From contig NC_044919.1 of assembly GCF_003576645.1 (NCBI RefSeq), positions 12,435,336-12,499,335 on the forward strand: 64,000 nucleotides of DNA. Direction: 5' to 3'. The stretch comes from Ipomoea triloba (Eukaryota > Streptophyta > Magnoliopsida > Solanales > Convolvulaceae). Both the position numbers and the translations under genes were made by a program. Under the pieces are notes generated by a model. The model saw nothing but the letters and a program-made list of their open reading frames with translations, searched no databases and was not told the origin of the DNA. Positions 36,745 through 47,644 of this stretch are shown here, piece after piece. How positions within the stretch are numbered: the first letter of the stretch is position 1; every line of letters starts with the position of its first letter.

Positions 36745-38110
36745 AGAAGCTTTAACTTCCCGCCCAAAACAGGTGTCGCCGCGAGTCAAGCCTTTTCAAG
36801 TTTATTTTAGGATTTGGTTTGCAAACCCCGCCCCCCCCCCCTGCGCGCGAGAGAGAGCCTCTATGCTACACAATTCAATAAGCCTTAGAAAGACTGTTGT
36901 ATAAGTAGTTGTACAAACCCACTTCCCAAACCAATGTGGGACAAAAGCTACTTGAAAGCTTTTTCTCTCCATTTTTCAAACTCAAATGGGTCAACTTTGA
37001 GAACCAATTTCTCATCCACCCATTATCCTTTGTGAGCGTACAATATATCAAAATTTTCGTCTAACTACTAAGAACCCGAATCCACTTTGACTCGACCCAA
37101 ATCGAAAGTGGACCCAATATATATTTGTACCACAATATAGCCATTAAAATGCCATTTTATGCTATTTTTTCCAATAGTTATTTGTACAATCAACGCTCTA
37201 TGGCCATCCAACAATCACTCAATTGATTATCCCATATCTAATATAGTTATACTTACTGAATATCAAAATATAAGTGTACCTTAAGATCTTGCAATAACTA
37301 ACCGACAAGTAATTAAATTAATGATATATAATGCAATGCAAATTATCAACATATTGCATTTATACACTTATTTTAGAACACTGAATTTTTGTGATATTTG
37401 TTGCATGAAAGGAAGACTCATACTATAGTTTATTTGTCGATTCTTATATGTTATAAATCATAATATCATAAGAAACAGATACTTTGATGAAATATGAAGT
37501 TTCAGTAGTCTGCCAATCAACGGTTATGAACATCGCATTTCAACAGTTTAGATGTGCATCATTCCAAAAAGACATACACTCCATTTGGTAATCTGGAGTG
37601 AAGTTTGGATTAACAGTTTAGATATATGATTCATATATTATGATATATTTTTGTTTATTGCCTGTTGCCATTATGATGATTTGAATTTTGAGAGCATAGA
37701 AACACGTTTGAAACATGCTTATATGCTCGAATTGTCTTACCTCAAAGTTACTACCCACTATCACACAATGCTTTATGTTGTATGTTAGATACTCAAGGTT
37801 ACTAACTTTTCACAATAGTTAGAGACTTACTTATATATATATGAAATATTAACAAAAAAATTAGGCTTTAGATGTGAGTTTTACTTATATATATATACCT
37901 GAGAATCTTAAACATTTTGAAATTTAGTGATTGGTAAAATCAATATGTTTTACATTGGAAAAAATCACAGAATATATACATGTAGATTATAAAATTAAAA
38001 TTTCAGTGTCAATATTGTTATGACTCAATGCTTTGATTACATTAAAAGGGATTTTTTAAAATTTCAAGCTCAAGATATGACACGCTTGATGAGTCGCAGC
38101 TGGAAGGTCA
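36745..38110. other. Intergenic, unclassified
   Basis: Contains a GC-rich patch with an 11-C run (about 36830) and a CCAATGTGGGACAAAA motif (about 36930) of the kind found in plant LTR elements, but nothing I can assign. The rest is AT-rich. Confidence 0.4.
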
Positions 38111-38220
38111 GTGATCTACTCGCCGGCTTTTGATGTTGTTGATCAAATAAATCAGTACATGTGCGAGTGCGACATGAATATATCAAAAGGACGTACATAT
38201 TTAAGTTATAATCACTATAT
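38111..38220 (+). pseudogene. Scrap of a PIF1/Helitron-type helicase
   Basis: The frame reads YSPAFDVVDQINQYM, then GRTYLSYN, close to the plant Helitron helicase pattern LAPxxxxVDxINxYM...E.RTYLSCD. Only about 35 residues survive; no Rep domain, helicase Walker motifs or Helitron ends were found. Confidence 0.45.
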
Positions 38221-39985
38221 AATATTTGATGTTATAATTTATATAATAATGATAACAATAATGATAACAATGTTACGACATATTGATTCCTCAGTTCAAA
38301 ACCGATAACTGTTATTACTGTAATAGTGTTTATGCAACAGTAATAACTGAACAATGAATTTCCTCAATCGTAACCTCTGATATTTAATAGCAATAACTAT
38401 AAAACGTTACAAAATATTATCATTATTAACACATATGTTTTGGATTAAATCAAATCATTTCGAAATTATGATTTCAAATCATACTATCAAGATCCAAAAC
38501 TCATGATGATAGTAACGGCACAAATCATTGATCCATCGGTTCAAAAACCGATTATCGTTATTACTCCGTACTATAATAATTATTACATAGTAGTAATAAC
38601 GAAATAATCAATTATCTTAATCGTAACCAAACAATATTTAATAATAATAATTATTATTATTATTATTATTAAATGTTACATAATATCATCATTATTACCA
38701 TAAATGTTTTGGATAAGCAAATTCAAAACATAATTCTTAAAATCATAGATTGAAATCATTATGGCAAGACTGAAAAGGAAAATAATCTCCAATTTGCCAA
38801 AAGCATATGCATTTTCCAAAATTGTGAAACAAAATCACACTCCATAATTAAAAATATTATCAAATGATGACAAAATTTCAATAAATAGCCATAATAATCA
38901 CATAATATTATAACAATTAGGAGATTTTAAATGGAAAAATAAATTGCTAAAACTGCAAGCCTTTAAAATATTTTTCGGAAAAATTTTAAAACTCAACAAA
39001 AATAAAATCCGAAAAACTTTAATGTTGAAAAATATAATAACCAATATTTTCAACTTCAATTAATTGATATAAAGGCACAATTAAAAACGGTTCTTGACTA
39101 AAACTTTATTGATGTTATTAACAAAATCACAACAAAATAGTCACAAAAATAGCAATTTTATCTTTATCGCAAACAATATACCAATATAATAAAAATTGGT
39201 CCTAAAGAGCTTGTTCAATTACCACTAATATTATCGTTAAAATATCACTCAGTAATGGCGGGAGCCATCCTTTAATAACCCAGATACGTCCCAAATAGCT
39301 TGTTCAAAATAGGTTTTAAAGCTGCAAAGAGACATAAGACTAAAATATGTCTAAAATTAAAGGGGAAACCAAACTAGCTAGCTACCTTAGTGGGTTATAA
39401 TGAATCCAAAAATGAATGATATTTCAAAAAGAATTTTTAAGTTAATAATATGCTAAATACATCTTTAAAACATGCTTTTCTAAATGCATAATTATAACCA
39501 TAAGACAATTATAAATATACAAATCATGATAGGATTATGTATATTAATATATTATTAATCTATATATTCTAAATAAAATGCAATACTACAAGCAATTTAT
39601 TATACACCGCAATATTAAATTAAAATTCAAAGAACAAATTAATATTTGCCTAAAGTTGAATAATAATTTAATAATGAACTACAGGAAAAATAAATTGAAC
39701 AATTAAGTTAGAAGAAGCCCAAATATGATGAAGTAAAATCCTTAAGCAAGCCCAATAACGAAAGTATGTCTATATTTTTAATAATAATGAACACAAAATT
39801 TAAAGCAAATCCAAATGCCTCAAATAAACTAAATAGGCCCAAATACTTTTAATGGTTGAGTGGGCTGGCCGAAATGGGCCAGAACAAGCCCAAATAAAAT
39901 AATCCATCATCATTGCATATCTTTTAATCCATTCAATCATTAGGCTCAATCAACAATTAATTAAGCCATGAACCCCACTGCTACA
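38221..39985. other. Intergenic with a weak ~260-bp local duplication
   Basis: About 38230-38450 and 38505-38730 share CGGTTCAAAAACCGATAA-like, CGTTATTACT and AAATGTTTTGGAT blocks. AT-rich, no coding. Confidence 0.45.
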
Positions 39986-40500
39986 TCATATAACATTTGC
40001 GCAACCAAAAGGGAGAAAAACAGAGAGAGAGATGCGGAGAGAGAGGTCGCCGGCCTGAGTTCGCCATTCGCGCCACCGCCATCGCTGACGCACCGGCGTC
40101 CCTAAGCCGTCGCCGCCACCGTTCACCATAATCGACACCGTCCGCCGTTCAACGATGAATGACATCACCACCCACTTCCGCCATTGTCTTCACCAACAAA
40201 TCGTGGCCATCAAGTAGAGAGAGAGACAGCAGCGATCAAAAGCTAGGAAACCCAGCCTCGCCACCGCCTTCTCGCCTCCATCGTCCGTCGTCGGTGTTGC
40301 CTAAAGGAGAAGGGAAGCAGCTTCACCGCCGGAAACCAGCTTCGCCGCTGCACCTGTGACCGTATCCCTTCACCGGAGCTTCGTTGTTGAATCCTCATCT
40401 TGGAGCGCCGATGAGACTACCAACTCCACCACCGAAAGGAGGCCGTAACCGGCGAACACATACGACGATTCTCAGGCGAACGCGAAAGACAGTAACTTTT
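39986..40500. other. GC-rich block, unassigned
   Basis: Rich in CCGCC/CACCGCC with GA-repeat patches, clearly different in base composition from its surroundings. Short frames exist on both strands with no family likeness. On the minus strand it lies downstream of the Copia-type primer-binding site at 40797, so it may be leader or captured sequence of that element. Confidence 0.4.
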
Positions 40501-40571
40501 ATTATTATAATTTCTTTATAATTCGAAAAATAATTAAAATGTTTTCTAAAATTGTTTCTGGAAAAATTAAC

Positions 40572-40574
<3 letters not shown>

Positions 40575-40617
<43 letters not shown>
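40575..40617. repeat. (TA)n microsatellite
   Basis: About 21 TA units. Confidence 0.9.
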
Positions 40618-40619
<2 letters not shown>

Positions 40620-40796
40620 CATATATGAAATCTGAATATATATGTAGATACATACTGTAAAAGCAAGGCATAGATATATATATTGCATATAAATTTTCAA
40701 GGAAAAAAAAACAGTAAACATATACTGCATATTATATAATTCAAAACATATATATATATCATATGCAACTTAATCAACTAGGCAGAGATTAAACAG

Positions 40797-41203
40797 ACTC
40801 TGATACCAAATGTTAGAATAAACATACATTCATAATGCATTGTAATGATCTAACCTAATAGCGGAAGCCAACAAGATTGAGCATCTCCAGCCATAGTTGT
40901 AATATACGTTGCAATGCTTGAAGAACGGTAGTTGATACCTTCATTGCATCATTGTCTCAAGAACTTCAATAGGTTCTAGTTTGTTGTCTACCACTAATCT
41001 CCTGATAGTAACTAGATGTTGTAGTTGTGAGACTGTGTCAGGAACAGTGGGAGGACCATGCTTAAATAGCCTATGTGCCATCATTATAGGCTAAGTAACG
41101 AAAACCGTTACTTTCAAACCACAACATAATAGTCATAAATGACCTATTAACTTGCACCACTTAATAGTGACATTAATAGAAAATGTCACAGTAGGAGCCA
41201 ACA
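40797..41203 (-). mobile_element. Copia-type LTR with adjacent primer-binding site
   Basis: On the minus strand the block starts TGTTGGCTCC (41203) and ends CTAACA (40811). After two bases comes TGGTATCAGAGTC, the complement of the initiator-Met tRNA end (TGGTATCAGAGC) used by plant Copia elements. That makes 40811-41203 a 393-bp 5' LTR with the interior lying to the left. No second LTR and no recognisable gag-pol were seen on that side, so the element is truncated or non-autonomous. Confidence 0.6.
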
Positions 41204-42271
41204 TTTATTGTTGTGTGCATTGATTTCTAATTAAATAAATATAATAAATAATTGTTTTATTTATTTTATTTTGGCTTAGTTAATATTTGATATTATTCCG
41301 TACAATCTTCTTAATTCTTCATTCTTAAGAGTTAAAAATATGAGTGACGAAGAATTAATAAATGACGTATTGTAAAAATGTTCATAGTCATAAGAATTCT
41401 AATTGGGCATTAAAATTCTGATAAGACTAGCACATTGTCCTTCTTATGGTGAGTCTCATGACATTCTCTATGAGATACAGAGAGTGGACATGTGGATGAT
41501 TATTAGAGAACAAGTCATTGAACAATGACTGACTACAACGTACCACATGGTGTTTACCTACGTGTCATCGGTATGTTGTATGTTACAAGTATGCAATAAT
41601 CCTTTGACTTGAGACGACATGGTTGTCTCGTACAAATGGTGGACTAGTTTTTTGCCAATATGCGTCTTTTGTTCCTTATGGGACTATAAATATACTTGGT
41701 GGCCTAGTTTAGTATTGTACGGAGACACGTGTGCGTTCAATAGAGGATCCATCGCCTTGAGGTAACAAGGATGTTCTAGTATATTCAATAATCATACAAA
41801 GAGAATCTTTGGCTAGAGTATAATAAAGTTGGACTGCAGGTTAAAACTATTGGATAGACATATATTGACCAGGTTTATGGGTTTGACCAAATTTGACCAT
41901 GACCTTTACTTGGTTCGGAACAAGTGTTGTTTGGAAGGAATGTTGTACGATATTTGTAACAGAAAGGTTCATTATAATATATTAAAATATATTCATTGTC
42001 AACTAGGTAATGATGACATATTGTTAGGTGTCACTCATGATTTACGAGTTATTAAATATTACTCGTTGCTAGTTTGACTATGAACCTAGAAAGTCACACC
42101 TTAATGGTTCGTGGTAAGGCTGAGACTACTAGTTTGCCCTGGGTCTGCAATTACATTTTCGATGCTTCACAGGCTGGTTGTTCATGACGATGAATGCACC
42201 GGCAGCCTAGGTGACGTCTCAAATTTGGCAAGGGATTATATTACCAAGTATATATTTGATATGTTTGGTAG
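41204..42271. other. Unclassified, repeat-like intergenic DNA
   Basis: Moderate base composition with several short frames and no domain I recognise. The phrase TTATGGGACTATAAATATAC (about 41678) looks like a TATA-bearing LTR segment, so part of this is probably an LTR retrotransposon remnant. Confidence 0.35.
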
Positions 42272-43425
42272 CAGGGCCGTTCCAATAAAAATAAAGGTCA
42301 TGTGCGACATTTGAATTTGAGCCCCTTTTCACAAGAATATTTATTAATCTAGAATTAAGGGTATCCTAATTTCTTAGATCATATATGTCAAATAAAAACG
42401 AATCATTTAGTTTATCATTGTGACCACCATCATTTAAACAACCATCAACATTCCTATATCATTTTCATTGTCACAGTGATACTTATCATTGTTGTACACA
42501 CTATCATTTAAATTTTTTCAAGTCTCACAATCACCTGATTTTCTTTATGAAGATTATTAGCATCTTTCAAATTTTCATTGGCATCATCCTTTTGTTCATC
42601 TATTTGATATTCTTTTGTAATGAATTTTTTCACGAGCTCCATTTTGTGATTGAGTTAGTTGCTCAATTTTCTTTTCTTTTTACGCTTCTCAAACCCTAAT
42701 GTATATTTTTTAGAAAACATAATTACAAAATCCTACAAAAAAATATTTAGAATCTCTATCAATAAATAATTTATCAAGAAACAAACTCTTGAATATATTA
42801 TTCAATATTTAAAATTATTAAGTCAATAAGCCATGCTAATAAATAATAATTGTAAAATAAATCAAATAATATGCACAATTAAGTTAATAAATTTTAATTA
42901 ATACTTACTATATGTTTGATGAAGAACTTGAGTGAAATGACTCAATGAATGTAATGAACTATTGATTATGACCTAGACCTAGAGATTAGGGAATAGGAAA
43001 AGGGATTAGGGAAATAAAGATTAGGGAATAGGAAAAGAGATTAGGGAAAATAGAGATTCAGGATTGAATTACCAGAATATCATAGTAATAGAAGATTATG
43101 TTTATGCTTCGTTCCTGCGTGAGTGCGTGGTTACTGAAATACTGCTTCATCCTCATAATCTCCAATCATTATTACATGGACCATGGTCCACATAGAAATA
43201 AAAAAAAATACATTTTTAATATACTAAAAGTACATTATTTATAGACGTAAAGTACATTATTTTATATACTATCAAATAATGTACATTCAGTACACAAATA
43301 ATGTACTTTTAATATATAAAAAATATACCTTATATTCATGGTTCACACAATAATTTACCCATAATCTCAAATAATATATGTATATAATTTTTTTACACAA
43401 ATTTGGGGACGCAATTGTAAAAATA

Positions 43426-43479
<54 letters not shown>

Positions 43480-43584
43480 TATACTATACAACCTCTGCTG
43501 TATGTATAGTATATATACATATGATGTATTATGGGACCCCCAAAAATTGGGGGCCCTGGGCAAACATGCCCAAGGCCGGCCCTG
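42272..43584 (-). mobile_element. hAT transposon deletion derivative
   Basis: The left end CAGGGCCG and right end CGGCCCTG are inverted. Outside them TTTGGTAG (42264-42271) and CTTGGTAG (43585-43592) form an 8-bp target duplication with one mismatch, as expected for hAT. On the minus strand from 42720, MFSKKYTLGFEKRKKKRK and then, one frame over, KIEQLTQSQNGA match the N-terminus of TTF/ZMYM-type hAT transposases. The catalytic and dimerisation regions are missing, so it needs an autonomous partner. A (TA)n(CA)n tract lies at about 43430-43480. Confidence 0.7.
42400..42720 (-). pseudogene. N-terminal fragment of a hAT (TTF/ZMYM-type) transposase
   Basis: Starts at the ATG complement 42718-42720 with a basic KRKKKRK tail, then a one-base frameshift, then an acidic EQKDDANENLKDANN segment. 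This is the disordered N-terminal part that precedes the TTF zinc finger in these proteins. No zinc finger or hATC domain remains. Confidence 0.55.
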
Positions 43585-43611
43585 CTTGGTAGTATTATAT
43601 TTTGAAAATAT

Positions 43612-43870
43612 ATATGATAATTAGAATTATATTACCAAATTATATATTAGATATTTTTTGGTGATATTAATTGTTATCATATTTAAAATTTTTTAAATAT
43701 GATAATTAGAATTATATTACTAAATTAAATATTAGATATTTTTGGTGATATTAATTGTTATCATATTTGAAAATTTTCTATAATGATAATTGGAAAGTAA
43801 TTACTACTAATTAAATATGAGATATTTTGGTAGTATTATTTATCATAATAAGGATTATTTTCTATATATG
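43612..43870. repeat. AT-rich tandem repeat, about 85 bp x3
   Basis: ATGATAATTAGAATTATATT-type starts at 43614, 43699 and 43783, each followed by TTAGATATTTT and GGTGATATTAATTGTTATCA blocks that decay in the last copy. Confidence 0.75.
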
Positions 43871-44329
43871 AAAAATTAATATTTTGAAGATTAGATGATA
43901 ATATATTATTGTTACCATTTAAAATATGATTTTTATGGTACTAATAATTATATTGTTATAATCTTGAAAGATTTATTTTTCTTCTTAAATAGTGATTTTA
44001 TGTGATAATTGAATATTATTTAGGTAAGCTTCCATAATTATAATATTTTAGATTCAAGTGTTTAATTTAAAATAAAATTATAATAGTAATTGAGTGATTT
44101 CATGCAAATTTGATTTTGGTATGAAATTAATTAATGAATGGAAAATTTTAATTTGTTATATAGGAATTTGTTTCCATATAAAGTTTATTTTAGATTGACC
44201 CAAGTTTTTTTGGTATAATTGGATATTAGCTTATAAAGCCACAATTAATGCTTTACTTATTTTTTGCTATGTATGGATTGCCTAGCATGTCAATTAGATC
44301 CAATAAGGGTCCATAGTGTGCTCGTCACA

Positions 44330-45330
44330 AGTCTCATCACTACATCCTTAAAGCATCATTGCTAGAAGAAACAAGAAAGCCCAAGAAGAATTCCATTTGA
44401 TAGAGGAAAGTATTATAATGTCCCTTTTCAAGTGATATCATGGATCGAAGACAATGCTTATAAGATTCGAGGTCGAATCATTTTTCAAGAAGGGGAGGAT
44501 GATGCGACACAACATAATGAAGATCCATTAAGAGTACCAATTGGGCTAATCATAAGGCCCAAGTCCAAGCAATTAAAGCAACTCTTCATTGGTTATATTC
44601 AAAGATGGTGGAAATCCAAGTCAAGCCCAATTGCAAAAGATGAAGAAGAACTCAAGGCGTTTTATAATTCTTTAAGTGCTAATTTTGGCAATTAAATTAG
44701 GCCCAAATCAGCCCTATTATTTTTTTGTCATCATTATTTTAAATTGTTTGGCAGGAAAGAAAAAACACTAATTTGTATTTAGAAAGGATTCCTTAAATCC
44801 CTTTCTAAATAGGACTATATTTACCTGCTTTCTAGATTAGGTTTAGGACTCTTTTTCCAATTGTATTTAGGATTATAATGATGTCACTATACCTATAAAT
44901 AGGGCACAATCATATCAGTCTGAAAAGGCTTTCATTCAATAAAATTCTTAAGTTTTTCTTTACACTTGTGTAAGAAACCTTATAGCTAATTGTGGACTCA
45001 ATTAGTGGCTAGTCGTGGACTCAACTAGCAAATTGATTCGTGGACTCGAATCAATCTTCCTTTCTTCAACCTTAGATTTAGGTTCGTGGACTCGTTCTTG
45101 AATCGAAGGAAACTAGATCCGACTCTAGTTGATTGAAGATTGCATCATCGAGGTACTTGAAGCTACAATGGGATTCTTCTAAGTCTTTGAGGATTCGAGA
45201 CTAAGGGTTTCTTGTGAGGTCTAAGGTATTTCGATCCATCTCTATCCTTACTTTGGGAGCTTTCTTAGGACAATACTCCATCTTTATTTGAACCTTGGAC
45301 TAGGTTCATATCAACATTCCATATAAAAAA
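44330..45330 (+). mobile_element. Ty3/Gypsy 3' end: polyprotein tail plus LTR
   Basis: 44432-44695 encodes DNAYKIRGRI, then EGEDDATQHNEDPLRVPIGL and LKQLFIGYIQ. This matches the extreme C-terminus of plant Gypsy polyproteins (INDNAYKI...; EGxDDxxxxxxDPLxxPxGPITRxxxK). The usual GPITRARAKK reads GLIIRPKSKQ, showing decay. About 200 bases on is LTR-like sequence with CTATAAATAGGGCACAA (about 44894) and a polyadenylation-like AATAAAA (about 44938). Five-prime parts are missing. Confidence 0.65.
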
Positions 45331-45426
45331 TAAGAGCAAACGAATTTTCAAAATATATATAGACACACGCATACTTCAACACCCAAAACTCAACAATATT
45401 TTAGCATGCAATACATTCAATCATGT

Positions 45427-45760
45427 GAACTCCATGACAGATGAAGAGAAGAAACCTTATATTGATAGGGCTGCAAAACTCAAGTTAAAGCAAAATATGA
45501 GAAGGTTTGGAATCCAATAATGCTACTGAGAATGAAGATGATGGAGAAGAGTCAAAGAAAAGGAAGTGAAAGACGAGGTCCATGAGGATAATGAATTAGA
45601 TGATGAGTAAGGGCTTTAATTTGCCATTGTTTTTGTAGTTGTGTTACCCCATGATGACTAGTTTTGAGATTCTGTAAATGATATGTTAGTCAACTATGCT
45701 TGAGGGAAATTCAAGTGAAGCATGCACTTTGTTTTGAAAAAAATGACAGTAGGATTTTGG
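45427..45760 (+). pseudogene. HMG-box (HMGB-type) pseudogene fragment
   Basis: Starting abruptly, the frame reads NSMTDEEKKPYIDRAAKLK, the C-terminal half of a plant HMG box (usually WKSMTDEEKKPYVDKA). After a frameshift comes NNATENEDDGEESKKRK, and in another frame VKDEVHEDNELDDE-stop, the acidic HMGB tail. The following bases resemble a 3' UTR. No splice signals break the stretch, so it may be a processed copy, but the first half of the box is gone. Confidence 0.65.
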
Positions 45761-46381
45761 TAATACTGGACATGGGGGGTGGGGGGGAGGGGGGAAGGAG
45801 AGTACAAGGATGAAGGGCGGATTCAACTCGGTCTCAACAGAGGAGACGAGTTGCACCATCAGGTCGTTGTGTGGGACGACGACATACAGAAATTCCATGA
45901 ATTTGGTCTGAGATTCGTTATGTAGAGGTTCCATCAATGGAGATTTGGACTAAGGGTTTTGATCACGAACCAAACCCAATTTAGAATAAGCACAAAAAAC
46001 AACCATAGGGGGGCTCTTGGGCTTCCATATTCTTTTTGACAAATCAAACCCAATTTCCTTTACTATAACAAGCAATTAAGAATCAAACCAAGATCGACAA
46101 TGGCTTATCAGCTCAAAAAGTTGAGTTTTAATTTATTTGCCTGACTTATTGGTCAAGAAAGCTAGAGAGATTAGACGTACCCAATTCGATCTTGAATTGA
46201 TAAAAGATTTTGTATTGTGTCAACTCCTAAAGAACAAGGGTTCGGGTGAATATATATCAAGAAATCACATAGAATATAAAATCACAAATCTAAATATATA
46301 AATCTAAGAACAAAAACATGTGTTGCATATCAAGAATCATGTATAATATGTAGACAAAAACAAAAGACGCATGTAAATAAT
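45761..46381. other. Intergenic
   Basis: A purine-rich G run (about 45774-45800) and an 83-codon minus-strand frame (45937-45686) without family likeness. Nothing else seen. Confidence 0.4.
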
Positions 46382-46390
46382 TTTTAATAA

Positions 46391-47635
46391 GAGTCAATTC
46401 ATTTTTTGGTCCTAGAGTTATGGTGGCAAAGACAATTTTAGTCCTCTATAAAAAAATCAGACAATTTATGGACATAGTTATTGTGACGGGGACAATTTTA
46501 GTCCTCCGTCTATTATCTCGTTAATTGACCGTCTAAATGAGGGGTATTTGTGTCAATTAAGCTTATTCTCCTTCATAGCAACTTCACTGTCTGAAACATC
46601 TCGGCGGTGTTCATCTTCAGTCCACCGGGATGATAACGATGAAGGAAGCTACGGCGGAGATTCAAGTCTTGGAGTAGAGGAAGGTTCGGAATGAAGGCTT
46701 CAAGTCTTGGGTGGGTGTTGCAAAGCTATTTGCAGAATATGTCACACACGTTTGGGGAGAGGGGTGTTGGGCAGAGGGGGGAGGGGGGAGGTATTAGTGA
46801 AGAGTGTTAAGTTATTGAGGTATTAGACCATTACTGAGTTTGGGAATTGTTGTAATACAGTAAGCAAAAGCCTGTAAAAGAATCTGACCCATAAACATGG
46901 AACATAGATGGACTTACCCTCACCCTGCAACCCCCAGGCCACCATCACCTGATTTTTCGTCAGAGTTCTTCAATAATCACCTATTCACTGATCAGATCTG
47001 CACCTCTCCCTCTACCGTAAGAATCAACTGAAGCTTTGCCCTAATGACATCTGATGGAGGTTTAGCCTTCGCAAAACACCCAACCAAAGTAAATCTCTTC
47101 TCAATCTTTACTAAAACGCCTTGCACCTCCGACTCCAGATGCTTAATCCTCTCCTGCAATTTACATCGCCACCCTCGTTCTCAATCCACCGGTTGCGAAT
47201 CGGAATCACATTGTAGATGGTGGAGAACATGACGACGAAGACGATTCCGGCGACGGTCTTAACGACGATAGGGCCACGTCTGCGTTTGACTCTATCAATT
47301 CCCAGCTTGCGAAGCGGAGTTTTGAATACGAAGATTACGATGAGTGCCATCTCGGTGAATCAACTCAGCTTTGCAACAGGGTGAGATTAGTTTGGAAATG
47401 AACGGCTAATATTTGAGGATAGCAGGAACGGGGTGAAGGAACGGAGAAGTGTTGAGAGCACAGTTTGGAAATGACACAATTGCCCCTCTCAAACGATCAT
47501 CTAACGGGGAATACTGACGGAGGACTAAAATTGTCCCCGTCACAATAATTATGTCCATAAATTGTCTGATTTTTTTATGGAGGACTAAAATTGTCTTTGC
47601 CACCATAACTATAGGACCAAAAAAGGAATTGACTC
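46391..47635. mobile_element. Pack-MULE: Mutator-like element with captured gene fragment
   Basis: A 1245-bp element with long terminal inverted repeats. 46391 onward (GAGTCAATTCATTTTTTGGT) is the near-exact reverse complement of the sequence ending at 47635, for about 120 bp or more. Direct 9-bp duplications TTTTAATAA flank it at 46382-46390 and 47636-47644. Long TIRs and a 9-bp duplication are diagnostic of Mutator-like elements. There is no transposase. The interior is GC-richer than its surroundings and carries a BAP31-like fragment on the minus strand, so it fits the Pack-MULE definition. Confidence 0.85.
47111..47350 (-). pseudogene. BAP31-like ER membrane protein fragment captured in the Pack-MULE
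   Basis: The 79-codon frame begins MALIVIFVFKTPLRKLGIDR and continues RGPIVVKTVAGIVFVVMFST, then NRWIENEGG. This matches the N-terminal transmembrane part of plant BAP31-family ER proteins (EMALILxLLFKTPLRKLVIxxLDRxKRGRGPxVVKTVAGTVxVVLLSS). Compared with the family, two or three residues before DRVKR are missing. After GGDVN the frame leaves the family. One frame over, ERIKHLESEVQG resembles the later coiled-coil, joined through GTAAATTGCAG, which looks like a collapsed intron. It is a chimeric fragment whose expression is unknown. Confidence 0.7.
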
Positions 47636-47644
47636 TTTTAATAA

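Noticed and set aside
36826..36840. C-run and GA-rich patch as a G-quadruplex or regulatory element
   Set aside because: It is a single homopolymer without spaced G-tracts, so nothing beyond low complexity can be supported.
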